Assembly: GCA_016873635.1 (NCBI GenBank)
Contig: VGWJ01000027.1
Span: 1 to 38,882, forward strand
DNA from: Lentisphaerota bacterium
GTDB taxonomy: Bacteria; Verrucomicrobiota; Kiritimatiellia; UBA8416; VGWJ01
Direction: 5' to 3'
Length of the DNA stretch: 38,882 nucleotides
Below are positions 15,713 to 24,470 of this stretch, piece after piece (the first letter of the stretch is position 1; each line of letters opens with the position of its first letter). The translations under genes were made by a program, and so were the position numbers. A model generated the notes under the pieces. That model had not been told where the DNA came from, made no database searches, and saw nothing but the letters and a program-made list of their open reading frames with translations.

Positions 15713-16476
15713 AAATGGCGACGACGGAGCGCGTCGGCTGCGGCGGGCTGCGGCGGGTGGCGGCGACGCTGGCGCTGCTGGCCGCGATTCTGCTGGCGGC
15801 CGGGTTCCTGGCCGCGCGCACGGCGGGCGGGTCCGCGTACATCCGGGAATGGATCGGCAGGCGCCTGGGGCTGGAGATCGACGCCGAGCGCGTGCGCGTC
15901 GCGTGGCCGTACGTGCTGGTCCTGGAGAACGTCGCCTCGGCCGGGGGCGAGGCGGACGCGGGGCCCGCGCTGCGGGCGCGCGAGGTGCGCCTGGGTCTGC
16001 CGTTCCGCGGCCGCTGGAAGGTCGCGGTGCGGGAGGGCGCCCTGCGGCTGCGCGAAGCCGCCGACGGCGCGTGGGGGCCGGGCGCGCTCGGCCGGCTGGC
16101 GCCGTTCAATCCCGCGGATTGCGGGCGCCTGTCGCGTCTGACGTCCGGCATACGGCGCCGGGTGGCGTTCGACCTGCGGCGATGCGACGTCGCCTGGACG
16201 GACGCGGCGGGCGTCGAGATAGGCGCGGCGCGGGGCATGGACTTTGCGCTGACGCCGGTGCGCGTGCCCGGGCGGCGTCTGTACCACTACGCGCTCACGG
16301 TGCGCGCCCTGTCCGGCGACGGGTGGCTGCCGCGCGAGCTGCGCATGGAGTGGCTGTCCGGCGACGGCATCGAGGACATGGCCGTTCGCGCGGCGCCGTG
16401 GGATGAGCCGCGGGCGCGGCCGCCCGCCGCGCCGGGCGCCGACGCGGAGGACGCCGGCGAAGGAGAGACGTTTTGA
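15709..16476 (+). CDS. unrecognised inner-membrane-anchored protein, AsmA-like start
   Basis: I do not recognise a specific family. The 255-aa product has one N-terminal membrane helix at about 17-38 (VAATLALLAAILLAAGFLAA) followed by a soluble, presumably periplasmic region. The passage IREWIGRRLGLEIDAERVRVAWPYVLVLENV resembles the start of AsmA/DUF748-type proteins in pattern only (key pieces: IGRRLGLEI, VAWPYVLVLENV), with alternating beta-strand-like segments behind. The end (about 225-255) is Ala/Pro/acidic and low in complexity. Its ATG overlaps the yggS stop (ATGA) and its TGA overlaps the TTG of kdsB, so expression is tightly coupled to Kdo synthesis. A role in envelope biogenesis is a guess from context. 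Confidence 0.75.
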   Translation: MKMATTERVGCGGLRRVAATLALLAAILLAAGFLAARTAGGSAYIREWIGRRLGLEIDAERVRVAWPYVLVLENVASAGGEADAGPALRAREVRLGLPFRGRWKVAVREGALRLREAADGAWGPGALGRLAPFNPADCGRLSRLTSGIRRRVAFDLRRCDVAWTDAAGVEIGAARGMDFALTPVRVPGRRLYHYALTVRALSGDGWLPRELRMEWLSGDGIEDMAVRAAPWDEPRARPPAAPGADAEDAGEGETF

Positions 16477-17219
16477 AGGTCGTCACCGTGATTCCCGCCC
16501 GCTGGGGCTCGAAGCGGCTGCCGGGCAAGGCCCTGCAGCCCGTCGCGGGCAAACCCCTGATCCGGTGGGTGATTGAGAGCGCCGCGCGGGCGAAGGCCGC
16601 GCGGCGGCTGCTGGTGGCCACGGACGACGCGCGCATCGCCGCCGTCGCGCGCGAGGCCGGGGCCGAGGCCGTGATGACCGGCCCGGAGCACACGACCGGC
16701 AGCGACCGCTGCGCCGAGGCCGTGCGCGGGCTGGACGCGGACGTGGTGATCAACGTGCAGGGCGACGAGGCCACGATTTCCCCGGCGTTGATCGACCGCC
16801 TGGCGGAGGCGCTGGAACGCGACGCGGAGGGGCGCTGGGACATGGCGACGGCGACCGCGCCGCTGGGAGCGGACGCGGACCCGGCCTCGCCGTCGATCGT
16901 GAAGGTCGTCTGCGACGCCGAGGGCCGCGCGCTTTACTTTTCGCGGGCGCTGATTCCGCACGTGCGCGACGCGGGGGAGACGTTCGACGCCCCGCTGTAT
17001 CGGCGTCACCTTGGAATCTACGCGTACCGCGCGGCTTTTCTGCGCCGGTTCGCGGAGGCGCCGCGCTGCCCGGCGGAGCGCGCGGAGAAGCTCGAGCAGC
17101 TGCGCGCCCTGCACATCGGGGCGCGGATCCTGGTTCTGCAAACGGAGGATGAGGCGGGCGTGGGAGTGGACACGGCCGAAGACCTGGCGCGCGCCGAGCG
17201 GGCCCTGCGGGGCGCGTGA
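16473..17219 (+). CDS. kdsB: 3-deoxy-manno-octulosonate cytidylyltransferase (CMP-Kdo synthetase)
   Basis: Activates Kdo with CTP for attachment to lipid A. The 248-aa protein starts [17 protein letters not shown], the nucleotide-binding loop of the family, with [20 protein letters not shown] and [10 protein letters not shown] blocks and the terminal [10 protein letters not shown]. The start is a TTG at 16473 sharing bases with the preceding TGA; AGGAGAG at 16461-16467 is at good spacing, and no other start reaches the conserved N-terminus. Confidence 0.95.
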   Translation: MKVVTVIPARWGSKRLPGKALQPVAGKPLIRWVIESAARAKAARRLLVATDDARIAAVAREAGAEAVMTGPEHTTGSDRCAEAVRGLDADVVINVQGDEATISPALIDRLAEALERDAEGRWDMATATAPLGADADPASPSIVKVVCDAEGRALYFSRALIPHVRDAGETFDAPLYRRHLGIYAYRAAFLRRFAEAPRCPAERAEKLEQLRALHIGARILVLQTEDEAGVGVDTAEDLARAERALRGA

Positions 17220-17257
17220 CGTTGCGCGCTCCGGCGCGGCGGGGCGGAGGACGGGCG

Positions 17258-18079
17258 ATGCAGACGATCGTAAGAGTCGGGTCGGTGGAGGTCGGCGCGG
17301 GCCGTCCGCTGGCGCTCATTGCCGGGCCGTGCGTGATCGAAAGCCGCGAGGCCTGCCTGGAGCTGGCGGGCCGCCTGGCCGAGTTCGCCGCCGCGGAGAG
17401 CGTGCCGCTGATCTTCAAGGCCTCGTACGACAAGGCCAACCGGTCGTCCCACGCCTCGTTCCGGGGGCCGGGACTCGAGAAGGGCCTGGAGGTGCTGGCC
17501 GAGGCGCGGGCGTCGTACGGCCTGCCGGTGCTGACCGACGTGCACTCGGAACTGGAGGCCTCGCGGGCGGCCGCGTTCGTTGACGCGCTGCAGATTCCGG
17601 CCTTCCTGTGCCGGCAGACCGACCTTGTGCTGGCCGCCGCGGCCACGGGCAGGCCGGTGAACGTCAAGAAGGGCCAGTTCATGGCGCCCTGGGAGATGCG
17701 CAACGTCGTGGCCAAGATCGAGAGCGCGGGCAACCGCCGCATCCTGCTGACCGAACGCGGGGTCTCCTTCGGCTACAACAACCTCGTGGTCGACATGCGC
17801 AGCCTCCCGCTGATGCGCGAAACCGGGTATCCGGTGGTCTTCGACGCCACGCACGCGGTGCAGCGGCCGGGCGGCGCGGGCGACCGTTCCGCGGGCGACG
17901 CGCGCTACGCGCCGGTCCTGGCGCGCGCGGCGGTGGCGGCGGGATGCGACGCGGTGTTCGTCGAAACGCACGCGGACGTGGGCGAGGCGCTGTCGGACGG
18001 CGCGAACATGATCGCGCTGGCGGATCTGCCGGCCCTGTGGCGCGCCCTGAGAAGGATCCATGAAGCCGTTGCGCAATGA
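17258..18079 (+). CDS. kdsA: 3-deoxy-8-phosphooctulonate synthase (Kdo-8-P synthase)
   Basis: Condenses phosphoenolpyruvate with arabinose 5-phosphate to Kdo 8-phosphate. The 273-aa TIM barrel shows [10 protein letters not shown] near 17-26, [49 protein letters not shown] and [15 protein letters not shown] 17258 has GGCGGAGG upstream and lies 38 bases after kdsB. Its last 20 bases overlap the start of the LptC/LptA-like gene. No pyrG or phosphatase kdsC gene is in the cluster. Confidence 0.95.
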   Translation: MQTIVRVGSVEVGAGRPLALIAGPCVIESREACLELAGRLAEFAAAESVPLIFKASYDKANRSSHASFRGPGLEKGLEVLAEARASYGLPVLTDVHSELEASRAAAFVDALQIPAFLCRQTDLVLAAAATGRPVNVKKGQFMAPWEMRNVVAKIESAGNRRILLTERGVSFGYNNLVVDMRSLPLMRETGYPVVFDATHAVQRPGGAGDRSAGDARYAPVLARAAVAAGCDAVFVETHADVGEALSDGANMIALADLPALWRALRRIHEAVAQ

Positions 18080-19091
18080 TGCGGCGGGAGAACGGGGCCG
18101 CGCCGCGCCGCGCCGCCGCGGGGCCGTTCGCGTTTTCCGCGAGTTGGTTCCGCGGGCGCTGTCGCTCGGATTGTGCCTGCTGGCGGCGGGCGCGGCCGGC
18201 GCGGCGCCGGACGTGGCGGACGAGGAAGACGGCGGGCCGCGGGCGGACGAGATGCCGTTCAAGGATCTGCGCCTGCCGGTGGAGTACCACACCAACGGGA
18301 CCATCAAGTCCCAGATCTTCGCGTCCGCGGCGCTGGTGCCGGCCAGGCGGCGGCAGCACGTCAAGGCCCGCGACGTGCGGCTCGAGTTCTACGCGGCGGA
18401 CGGGGCGCTGGAGTCGGTGGTGCGCACCGGCTACTGCGACTACAGCCGGGAGTCGCAGTGGATCGCCTGCAGCGCGGGCGTGCGGATCGAGCGCCCGGGC
18501 GCGATGATCACGGGCGATTCCATGCGGCTGCGCATCACGAACGAAGAGGCGGTCGTGGAGGACAACGTGCGCATCGTCGCGGCGCCCGGCGTCTGGGACG
18601 GAAGCGCGGCGGAGGGCCCCGTGAAGTGGACGCCGGGCGACGGCGGGCCGTCCGGAACGAACTGTAGCGTGGCCGCGTGCGACGTGCTAGAGTACTTCCG
18701 CCGTGACGGGATGCTGGAGCTGAGGGGCAACGTCACGGCGCGGGGCCCCGAATTCGGGCTCAGCGCCGCCGAGCTGACCGTCTGGATGGGGGAGGGGCGG
18801 TCCGTCACGCGGAGCGTGGCCCGCGGCGCGGTGCGGCTGGAAGACGGGCGGCGTACGGCGAATTGCGAGACGGCCACCTACGTGCGGGCCGAGAACCGCG
18901 TGACGCTGGAGGGGGGCGCCCGCGTGGACGGGCCGGGCGGACGGATGGAGGGCCGCGTGGTCGTGTACGGGTTGAAAGACGAAAGAATCGAGTGCGAACA
19001 AGGCACGCTGACGTTGTTTCCCGGGCCGGGCGGGAGCGAGTCCCTGCGGGGCGTTCCGGAATTGAGGGCGATTGCAGATCGTGAAGGATGA
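18060..19091 (+). CDS. lptC: LPS export protein with LptC-like and LptA/OstA-like domains in one chain
   Basis: Likely part of the periplasmic bridge carrying LPS to the outer membrane. The 343-aa protein has a basic N-terminus, a hydrophobic segment at about 31-49 ending in an AxA-type cleavage region (AAGAA), then an LptC-like beta domain (about 70-185, with [18 protein letters not shown] and [10 protein letters not shown]). A second, OstA-like domain follows (about 195-320, with [21 protein letters not shown] and [11 protein letters not shown]). Where most species have separate lptC and lptA genes between kds and lptB, here there is one gene, so a fusion is inferred. It overlaps kdsA by 20 bases and lptB by 11. 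Whether the hydrophobic segment is cleaved or anchors is undecided. Confidence 0.8.
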   Translation: MKPLRNDAAGERGRAAPRRRGAVRVFRELVPRALSLGLCLLAAGAAGAAPDVADEEDGGPRADEMPFKDLRLPVEYHTNGTIKSQIFASAALVPARRRQHVKARDVRLEFYAADGALESVVRTGYCDYSRESQWIACSAGVRIERPGAMITGDSMRLRITNEEAVVEDNVRIVAAPGVWDGSAAEGPVKWTPGDGGPSGTNCSVAACDVLEYFRRDGMLELRGNVTARGPEFGLSAAELTVWMGEGRSVTRSVARGAVRLEDGRRTANCETATYVRAENRVTLEGGARVDGPGGRMEGRVVVYGLKDERIECEQGTLTLFPGPGGSESLRGVPELRAIADREG

Positions 19092-19815
19092 ACGCGAACT
19101 TCTGCTGGCCGAGGGCCTGGAGAAGTCCTACCATCGCCGCCGCGTGGTCGACCGGGTTGACCTGCGCGTGCGGCGGGGCGAGATCGTGGGTCTGCTCGGC
19201 CCCAACGGGGCCGGCAAGACCACGACCTTTCACATCATCGTCGGCCTTATCGGCGCCGACAAGGGCCGGGTGACGTTCGCCGGCGACGACGTTACGGCGC
19301 TGCCGATGTACAGGCGCGCGCGGCTGGGAATGGGATATCTTTCGCAGGAGCCGTCGGTGTTCCGCCGTCTGACCGTCGAGGAAAACCTGCTGGCGGTTCT
19401 GGAGACGCTTGACCTCGGCGCGGCCGAACGCAGGACGCGCCTGGCCGATCTGCTGGACGATCTGGGGCTGGACAAGGTGGCGAAGCAGAAGGCCTACACG
19501 CTCAGCGGCGGCGAGCGGCGCAAGCTGGAAATCAGCCGGGCGCTGGCCATCCGCCCGTCGCTGATGATGCTGGACGAGCCCTTCAGCGGGGTCGATCCGC
19601 TCGCCGTGAGCGACATCCAGTCCATCGTGCGGGACCTGCGCGACCGGGGGCTGGGCATGCTGATCACGGACCACAACGTCCGCGAGACCCTGGCCGTGGT
19701 GGACCGGGCGTATCTGCTGTACGAGGGGCGCGTGCTGAAGGAAGGGGCGAGCTCCTTCCTGATCGGCGACCCGACGAGCCGGGAGCTCTACCTGGGGCGC
19801 GATTTTCACATGTAG
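19081..19815 (+). CDS. lptB: LPS export ABC transporter ATP-binding protein LptB
   Basis: Powers extraction of LPS from the inner membrane with LptF/G. The 244-aa ATPase shows Walker A GPNGAGKTTT near 40-49, the Q-loop MGYLSQEPSVFRRLTVEEN typical of LptB, signature LSGGERRKLEISRAL, Walker B LMMLDEPFSGVDP and H-loop TDHNVRETL. GTG 19081 is chosen, nested in the previous gene's end; an in-frame TTG at 19072 is an alternative, with GAGGG at 19064-19068 serving either. The matching permease is encoded at 26834, about 7 kb away. Confidence 0.95.
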   Translation: MKDERELLLAEGLEKSYHRRRVVDRVDLRVRRGEIVGLLGPNGAGKTTTFHIIVGLIGADKGRVTFAGDDVTALPMYRRARLGMGYLSQEPSVFRRLTVEENLLAVLETLDLGAAERRTRLADLLDDLGLDKVAKQKAYTLSGGERRKLEISRALAIRPSLMMLDEPFSGVDPLAVSDIQSIVRDLRDRGLGMLITDHNVRETLAVVDRAYLLYEGRVLKEGASSFLIGDPTSRELYLGRDFHM

Positions 19816-19832
19816 AAACCGAGGAGGCGCAT

Positions 19833-20192
19833 ATGGCGATAGAAGTGACGGCGAGGCATCTGCACACGGTCAAGGACGTCGAGGAATACGCCCGGGAAAG
19901 GGCCGCGAAGGTCATCGAGGAATTTCCACGCGTCGAGCATATTCACGTCATCCTGGACCAGGAGAAGCATCGCCAGATCGCCGAAGTCGTCGTCCAGGCC
20001 AGGAATCACGTCCGCATCGAGTCGGCCGAGTCGTCCGACAACCTGCGCGCGTCGGTGGACCGGGCCGTGGAGAAGGCGGAAAAGCAGCTCCGTCGCTGGC
20101 GGGACAAGGCGGTGGATCACAAGCCGGCCATGAAGCAGAACGCGGCGGAGCTGGAGAAAGGGGGCGCCGGTGGACGCGCACAGTCCGCTTGA
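19833..20192 (+). CDS. hpf: ribosome hibernation-promoting factor, short HPF/YfiA type
   Basis: Binds the 30S subunit in slow growth and blocks tRNA and mRNA sites. The 119-aa protein has the HPF/RaiA fold throughout (IEVTARHLHTVKDVEEYARERAAK, with key landmarks RHLHTV, HIHVILDQEKH and AEVVVQARNH) and lacks the long C-terminal dimerisation domain. GAGGAGGCGCAT before ATG 19833 is a strong ribosome site. The place between lptB and hprK parallels the proteobacterial rpoN cluster, but rpoN and ptsN are absent. The gene overlaps hprK by 23 bases. Confidence 0.94.
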   Translation: MAIEVTARHLHTVKDVEEYARERAAKVIEEFPRVEHIHVILDQEKHRQIAEVVVQARNHVRIESAESSDNLRASVDRAVEKAEKQLRRWRDKAVDHKPAMKQNAAELEKGGAGGRAQSA

Positions 20193-21141
20193 CCGGGACG
20201 CGTCGGTTACGGTCCGCGAATTTCTGGAAGAGGGCCGGGCGTCCCTGCACATGGACGTCCTGGCCGGCGGGGGCGGGCTGCGCCGGCACATCACGGAGGC
20301 GGCCATCAACCGGCCCGGTCTGGCGCTTTCGGGCTTCTTCCATTACTTCGCGCACCGGCGCATCCAGGTGCTGGGGGCGGCGGAGCTGTCGTTCCTTTCG
20401 TCGCTGGAAGCCGCGGAGCGGGGGCGGCGGCTGCGGGACTTCTTCGCGGCGAAGATCCCGTGCGTGGTCGTCTCGCGCGGCCGGCGCGTGATGCCGGAGA
20501 TGAGGCGCATGGCGGAGGAGTTCAGGGTTCCCGTGCTGGGCAGCGCGCTGATCACCAAGCGCTTCATAAACGGCGCGACGATCCTGATGGAGAACCTGAT
20601 GGCCCCCCACTGCACCATCCAGGGCACCATGGTGGAGATACTGGGCATCGGCGTTCTGATCGAGGGCCGCACGGGGGTGGGCAAGAGCGAAACGGCGCTG
20701 GCGCTGATCCGCAAGGGATATGCTTTGATCTCGGACGACATCACCGCCCTGCGTCTTGACAGCGGCGGCTTCCTGATCGGTTCGCCGCCGCGCGCGACCC
20801 GCTACCACCTGGAAATCCGCGGCATGGGCATCGTGCACGTGCCCAGCCTGTTCGGCGTGGCGTCGGTCCGCGCGGAGAAGCGCCTTGACATGGTGGCGAC
20901 GCTGTGCCAGCCGGGGGCCCAGGGCGAGGACGACCGCAGCGGATTGACCCGCCAGCCCCGCCGGATTCTCGGCCTGGACGTGCCGCGCGTGTTCGTGCCC
21001 GTGGCGGCGGGCCGCGATCTGGCCAACCTGGTGGAGACGGCGGCGCTGAACCAGAAGCTCAGGCTCCTGGGGCACGATGCGGAAAAGGAACTGGACGAGC
21101 GGCTGCGGACGCTCATGACCAAGGGCGGCGGGATCGAGTAA
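20170..21141 (+). CDS. hprK: HPr kinase/phosphorylase
   Basis: Phosphorylates and dephosphorylates HPr on the regulatory serine. The 323-aa protein has the N-terminal domain (about 10-140), a P-loop GRTGVGKS at 166-173, the Asp pair in ISDDITAL and the HprK signature EIRGMGIVHVPSLFG. One key position differs: 15 residues before the P-loop, where characterised enzymes have His (H140 in Lactobacillus casei), there is Gln151 (codon 20620-20622, in CTIQGTMVEI). The P-loop is also GRTG rather than GDSG. GTG 20170 follows a GGAGAAAGGGGG stretch. It sits directly before its substrate, HPr. Confidence 0.94.
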   Translation: MDAHSPLDRDASVTVREFLEEGRASLHMDVLAGGGGLRRHITEAAINRPGLALSGFFHYFAHRRIQVLGAAELSFLSSLEAAERGRRLRDFFAAKIPCVVVSRGRRVMPEMRRMAEEFRVPVLGSALITKRFINGATILMENLMAPHCTIQGTMVEILGIGVLIEGRTGVGKSETALALIRKGYALISDDITALRLDSGGFLIGSPPRATRYHLEIRGMGIVHVPSLFGVASVRAEKRLDMVATLCQPGAQGEDDRSGLTRQPRRILGLDVPRVFVPVAAGRDLANLVETAALNQKLRLLGHDAEKELDERLRTLMTKGGGIE

Positions 21142-21144
21142 TCC

Positions 21145-21435
21145 ATGGCGGAGACCGTTCAGAGCGGCGAGCTGGTGCGCGAAGTGGAAATCCGCAACCA
21201 GTACGGCATTCACGCGCGTCCGGCGGCCCTGTTTGTCAAGCTGGCCTCGCGGTTTGACGCCGACGTGTATGTCGAGAAGAACAACTCGCGCGTTTCGGGC
21301 AAGAGCATCATGGGCCTGATGACGCTGGAGGCCTCGCGCGGCACGCGGCTGCGCATCATCGCGGCGGGCGCCGACGCGGAGCAGGTCCTGGACGAGCTGG
21401 CGGCGCTGGTCGAAAGCAAGTTCGGCGAGGAATAG
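21145..21435 (+). CDS. ptsH: phosphocarrier protein HPr
   Basis: Carries phosphate from Enzyme I and is modified by HprK. The 96-aa protein is slightly long at the N-terminus, with the histidine site GIHARPA at H23 (His15 in standard numbering) and the regulatory serine S54 in GKSIMGLM (Ser46). Both sites are intact, so the protein can accept both phosphorylations. It begins three bases after hprK and ends one base before ptsI. Confidence 0.96.
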   Translation: MAETVQSGELVREVEIRNQYGIHARPAALFVKLASRFDADVYVEKNNSRVSGKSIMGLMTLEASRGTRLRIIAAGADAEQVLDELAALVESKFGEE

Positions 21436-21436
21436 C

Positions 21437-23218
21437 ATGTACGTGGCGGATCCGAGGCGTCCCGGGGAAACGACGTTGCGCGGCATCGGGGTGTCGCCGG
21501 GCGTGGCCATCGGTCCGGCCTACCTGATGCTGGACACGGGCTTTCACGCGGCCGAACGCCGCATCGCGGAGGGGCAGGCCGGGGAGGAGATCGTGCGGCT
21601 CGAGGACGCGCTGATCGAGACGCGCCAGCAGATCAAGGCCATCCAGGCCAACCTCGACTCCAATTCCGCGGGCGGCAAGGCCTCCATACTCGACGCGCAC
21701 CTCATGGTCCTGGACGACCGCGCGTTCATCGAGGAGGTCATCAACACCATCCGCCGGGACCTCGTCAACGCGGAGGGGGGGGTCAGAAAGACGGCCGAGC
21801 GCTACGTGGACATCCTCGCCGGGGTGGAGGACGATTACGTGCGCGAGCGCGTGGCCGACGTGCGCGACGTGGCCCGCCGCATCATGCGCAACCTGAGCGG
21901 CCGCGGCACGGACCTGCTCGAGCAGCTGCGCCACAAGCACATCATCATCGCCTACGACCTGGCCCCCTCGGACACGGCCAGCCTGCGCAAGGACATGGCC
22001 ATCGCGTTCGCCACCGACATGGGCAGTCCCACGTCGCACACGGCGGTCATGGCGCGCGCCCTGGAGATTCCCGCCGTGGTGGCCCTGCACGACATAAGCC
22101 GGCGGGTGCGCACCGGCGACGAGGTGTTGATCGACGGCAACCGCGGCGTGGTGATCGTGAATCCCACGTCGGAGCACCTCACGGAATACGGCAAGATGGC
22201 CGAGGCGCGGCGGACCATATCCGAGGGGTTGACCGCGAGCCTGCGCCACGCGCCGGCCGAGACCAGGGACGGCCGCCGCGTCACGCTTTCGGCCAACCTG
22301 GAGCAGGAGGAGGAGCTCGGCGCCGTGCTCCAGTACGGCGCCGAAGGCGTCGGCCTGTTCCGCTCGGAATACCTGTTCCTGTCGAAAAACGCGCTGATCG
22401 GCGAAGATGAGCAGGCCGCGGCCTACGGCCGCGTGGCGTCCCGTCTGGCCCCGGCGCCGGTCATCATCCGCACCCTGGACATCGGCGGCGACAAGCTCAT
22501 GCGCGACGCCGACGGCACGCGCGAGGCGAACCCCTTCCTGGGCTGCCGGTCGATCCGGCTCTCGCTGCGGCACGTGGACGTGTTCAAGACGCAGCTGCGC
22601 GCCATCCTGCGCGCCTCGACCCGCCGCAACGTGAAGATCATGTATCCGATGATCAGCAACGTGGGCGAGGTGCAGCGGGCCAACGAGATCCTTGAAGAGA
22701 CCAAGGGCGAAATGCGGGCGGAGGGCCTTGACTTCGACCCCGCGGTCGAGGTGGGCGTGATGATCGAAACCCCCGCGGCGGCCCTGACCAGCGACTGCAT
22801 CGCCGCGCACGTCAAGTTCTTCAGCCTGGGAACGAACGACCTGATCCAGTACACCATCGCCGTGGACCGGGTCAACGAGCGCGTGGCCTATCTCTACGAG
22901 CCGACCCATCCCGCGGTGCTGCGGCTCATACGGCACACGGTCGAGGCCGGACACGCGCAGGGCATCTGGGTGGGGCTGTGCGGGGAGATGGCCGCCGACC
23001 CTCTCATGACGCCCCTGCTGCTGGGGATGGGCCTGGACGAGTTCAGCGTCGCGCCCAGCGCCGTGCCGCTGGTCAAGGACGCGGTGCGCGCCGTGACTTT
23101 CGCGCAGGCCCAGGCCCTCGCCAGGACGGCCCTGACCTGCCGCACGGCCGCGGAAGTGCTGGGCCACTGCCGCGACCTGACGCGCGAAGTGGCGCCGGAA
23201 ATACTTGAACTGGTCTGA
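21437..23218 (+). CDS. ptsI: phosphoenolpyruvate-protein phosphotransferase (Enzyme I)
   Basis: Takes phosphate from phosphoenolpyruvate and passes it to HPr. The 593-aa protein has the expected length without the GAF extension of EI-Ntr. Landmarks are GIGVSPGVAIGPAY at the start, the active histidine in GSPTSHTAVMARAL, VGLFRSEYLF, RTLDIGGDK, LGTNDLIQYT and the C-terminal CGEMAADP with the catalytic cysteine. No EIIA, EIIB or EIIC gene is nearby, so with HprK and HPr it may act in regulation instead of sugar uptake. It ends the long run starting at dnaX, and the metK promoter overlaps its 3' end. Confidence 0.96.
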   Translation: MYVADPRRPGETTLRGIGVSPGVAIGPAYLMLDTGFHAAERRIAEGQAGEEIVRLEDALIETRQQIKAIQANLDSNSAGGKASILDAHLMVLDDRAFIEEVINTIRRDLVNAEGGVRKTAERYVDILAGVEDDYVRERVADVRDVARRIMRNLSGRGTDLLEQLRHKHIIIAYDLAPSDTASLRKDMAIAFATDMGSPTSHTAVMARALEIPAVVALHDISRRVRTGDEVLIDGNRGVVIVNPTSEHLTEYGKMAEARRTISEGLTASLRHAPAETRDGRRVTLSANLEQEEELGAVLQYGAEGVGLFRSEYLFLSKNALIGEDEQAAAYGRVASRLAPAPVIIRTLDIGGDKLMRDADGTREANPFLGCRSIRLSLRHVDVFKTQLRAILRASTRRNVKIMYPMISNVGEVQRANEILEETKGEMRAEGLDFDPAVEVGVMIETPAAALTSDCIAAHVKFFSLGTNDLIQYTIAVDRVNERVAYLYEPTHPAVLRLIRHTVEAGHAQGIWVGLCGEMAADPLMTPLLLGMGLDEFSVAPSAVPLVKDAVRAVTFAQAQALARTALTCRTAAEVLGHCRDLTREVAPEILELV

Positions 23219-23233
23219 ACGGGGCCGCATAAT
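23205..23233 (+). promoter_or_regulatory. sigma70-type promoter of metK
   Basis: TTGAAC (23205-23210) inside the last codons of ptsI, a 17-base spacer, then CATAAT (23228-23233, five of six consensus bases). The start site would be near 23240, giving a leader of about 50 bases. No SAM riboswitch fold is evident in it. Confidence 0.65.
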
Positions 23234-23290
23234 ACCCGCTTTTGCGCCGCGAATCGTATGCCGCGGCGGACACGCAACGGGAGAACATGC

Positions 23291-24451
23291 ATGACAGACA
23301 GGATGATCTTCACGTCGGAATCGGTCACCGAGGGCCACCCCGACAAGATGGCCGACGGCATCTCCGACGCCATTCTTGACGCCCATCTGTCCGGGGACAA
23401 AGCCAGCCGCGTGGCGTGCGAGACGCTGGTGGCCACCGGCCTGGTCGTGGTCGCGGGCGAGATCACCAGCGCGGCCCGGGTTCCCTACGCGGACATCGTG
23501 CGCGAGAAGATCAGACGCATCGGTTACACGGATCCCATGGCCGGCTTTTCCAGCGATACCTGCGCCGTCATGGTGACCCTGAACCGCCAGTCGCCGGACA
23601 TCTCGCGCGGCGTGACGGCGCGCAAGTCGAAAGAGCAGGGCGCCGGCGACCAGGGCATGATGTTCGGCTTCGCGTGCGACGAGACGCGCGAGCTGATGCC
23701 CCTGCCGATCATGTGCGCCCACAGCCTGACGCGCGCCCTGGCCAGGGTGCGCCGCGCCGGCAAGCTCCCCTTCCTGCGGCCCGACGGCAAGTCGCAGGTC
23801 TCGGTGCTGTACGAGGACGGCCGGCCGAGGGAAATCGAAACGGTGGTCGTTTCCACGCAGCACACGCCGGACGTGAAGCACAGGGAGATCAGCGACGCGG
23901 TGATCGAGGAAATCATCAGGCCGACGGTTCCGGCGCGCATGCTGACGCGGCGCACCCGCTTCCACGTGAACCCCACGGGGCGCTTCGTGGTGGGCGGCCC
24001 GCAGGGCGACTGCGGCCTGACCGGCCGCAAGATCATCGTGGACACTTACGGCGGCATGGGCCGTCACGGCGGCGGCGCGTTCTCCGGCAAGGACCCCTCC
24101 AAGGTCGACCGCAGCGCCTCCTACATGGCGCGCTACGTGGCCAAGAACATCGTCGCGGCGGGCCTGGCGCGGCGCTGCGAAGTGCAGGTGGCCTACGCCA
24201 TCGGCCGCGCGGAGCCGGTCTCCGTGCACGTGGACACCTTCGGGACGGGCACGCAGCCGGACGAGCGCATCCAGCGCGCGGTGCGCCAGGTCTTCGGGCT
24301 GAAGCCCGCGCAGATCATCCGGGAGCTCGACCTCCTGCGGCCGATCTACGAGCCCACCTCGTCGTACGGCCACTTCGGAAGGAACGCGGAGGCGGGCCTG
24401 TTCACCTGGGAGCGCACGGATCGGGCCGAGGCGCTGCGCGCCGCCCTGTGA
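23291..24451 (+). CDS. metK: S-adenosylmethionine synthetase
   Basis: Makes S-adenosylmethionine from methionine and ATP. The 386-aa protein has all three family landmarks: [14 protein letters not shown] at the start, [12 protein letters not shown] mid-chain and [21 protein letters not shown] in the last third (landmark core [10 protein letters not shown]). ATG 23291 with GGGAGAA upstream is the conserved start; the frame extends 11 codons further up. It is followed after 19 bases by ahcY, placing synthesis and product recycling of the methyl donor together. Confidence 0.97.
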   Translation: MTDRMIFTSESVTEGHPDKMADGISDAILDAHLSGDKASRVACETLVATGLVVVAGEITSAARVPYADIVREKIRRIGYTDPMAGFSSDTCAVMVTLNRQSPDISRGVTARKSKEQGAGDQGMMFGFACDETRELMPLPIMCAHSLTRALARVRRAGKLPFLRPDGKSQVSVLYEDGRPREIETVVVSTQHTPDVKHREISDAVIEEIIRPTVPARMLTRRTRFHVNPTGRFVVGGPQGDCGLTGRKIIVDTYGGMGRHGGGAFSGKDPSKVDRSASYMARYVAKNIVAAGLARRCEVQVAYAIGRAEPVSVHVDTFGTGTQPDERIQRAVRQVFGLKPAQIIRELDLLRPIYEPTSSYGHFGRNAEAGLFTWERTDRAEALRAAL

Positions 24452-24470
24452 GGAACCGCGGAGAAACAAC

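Noticed and set aside
23219-23290. SAM riboswitch before metK
   Set aside because: The leader from the predicted start site is only about 50 bases and shows no SAM-I, SAM-II or SAM/SAH-type conserved core.
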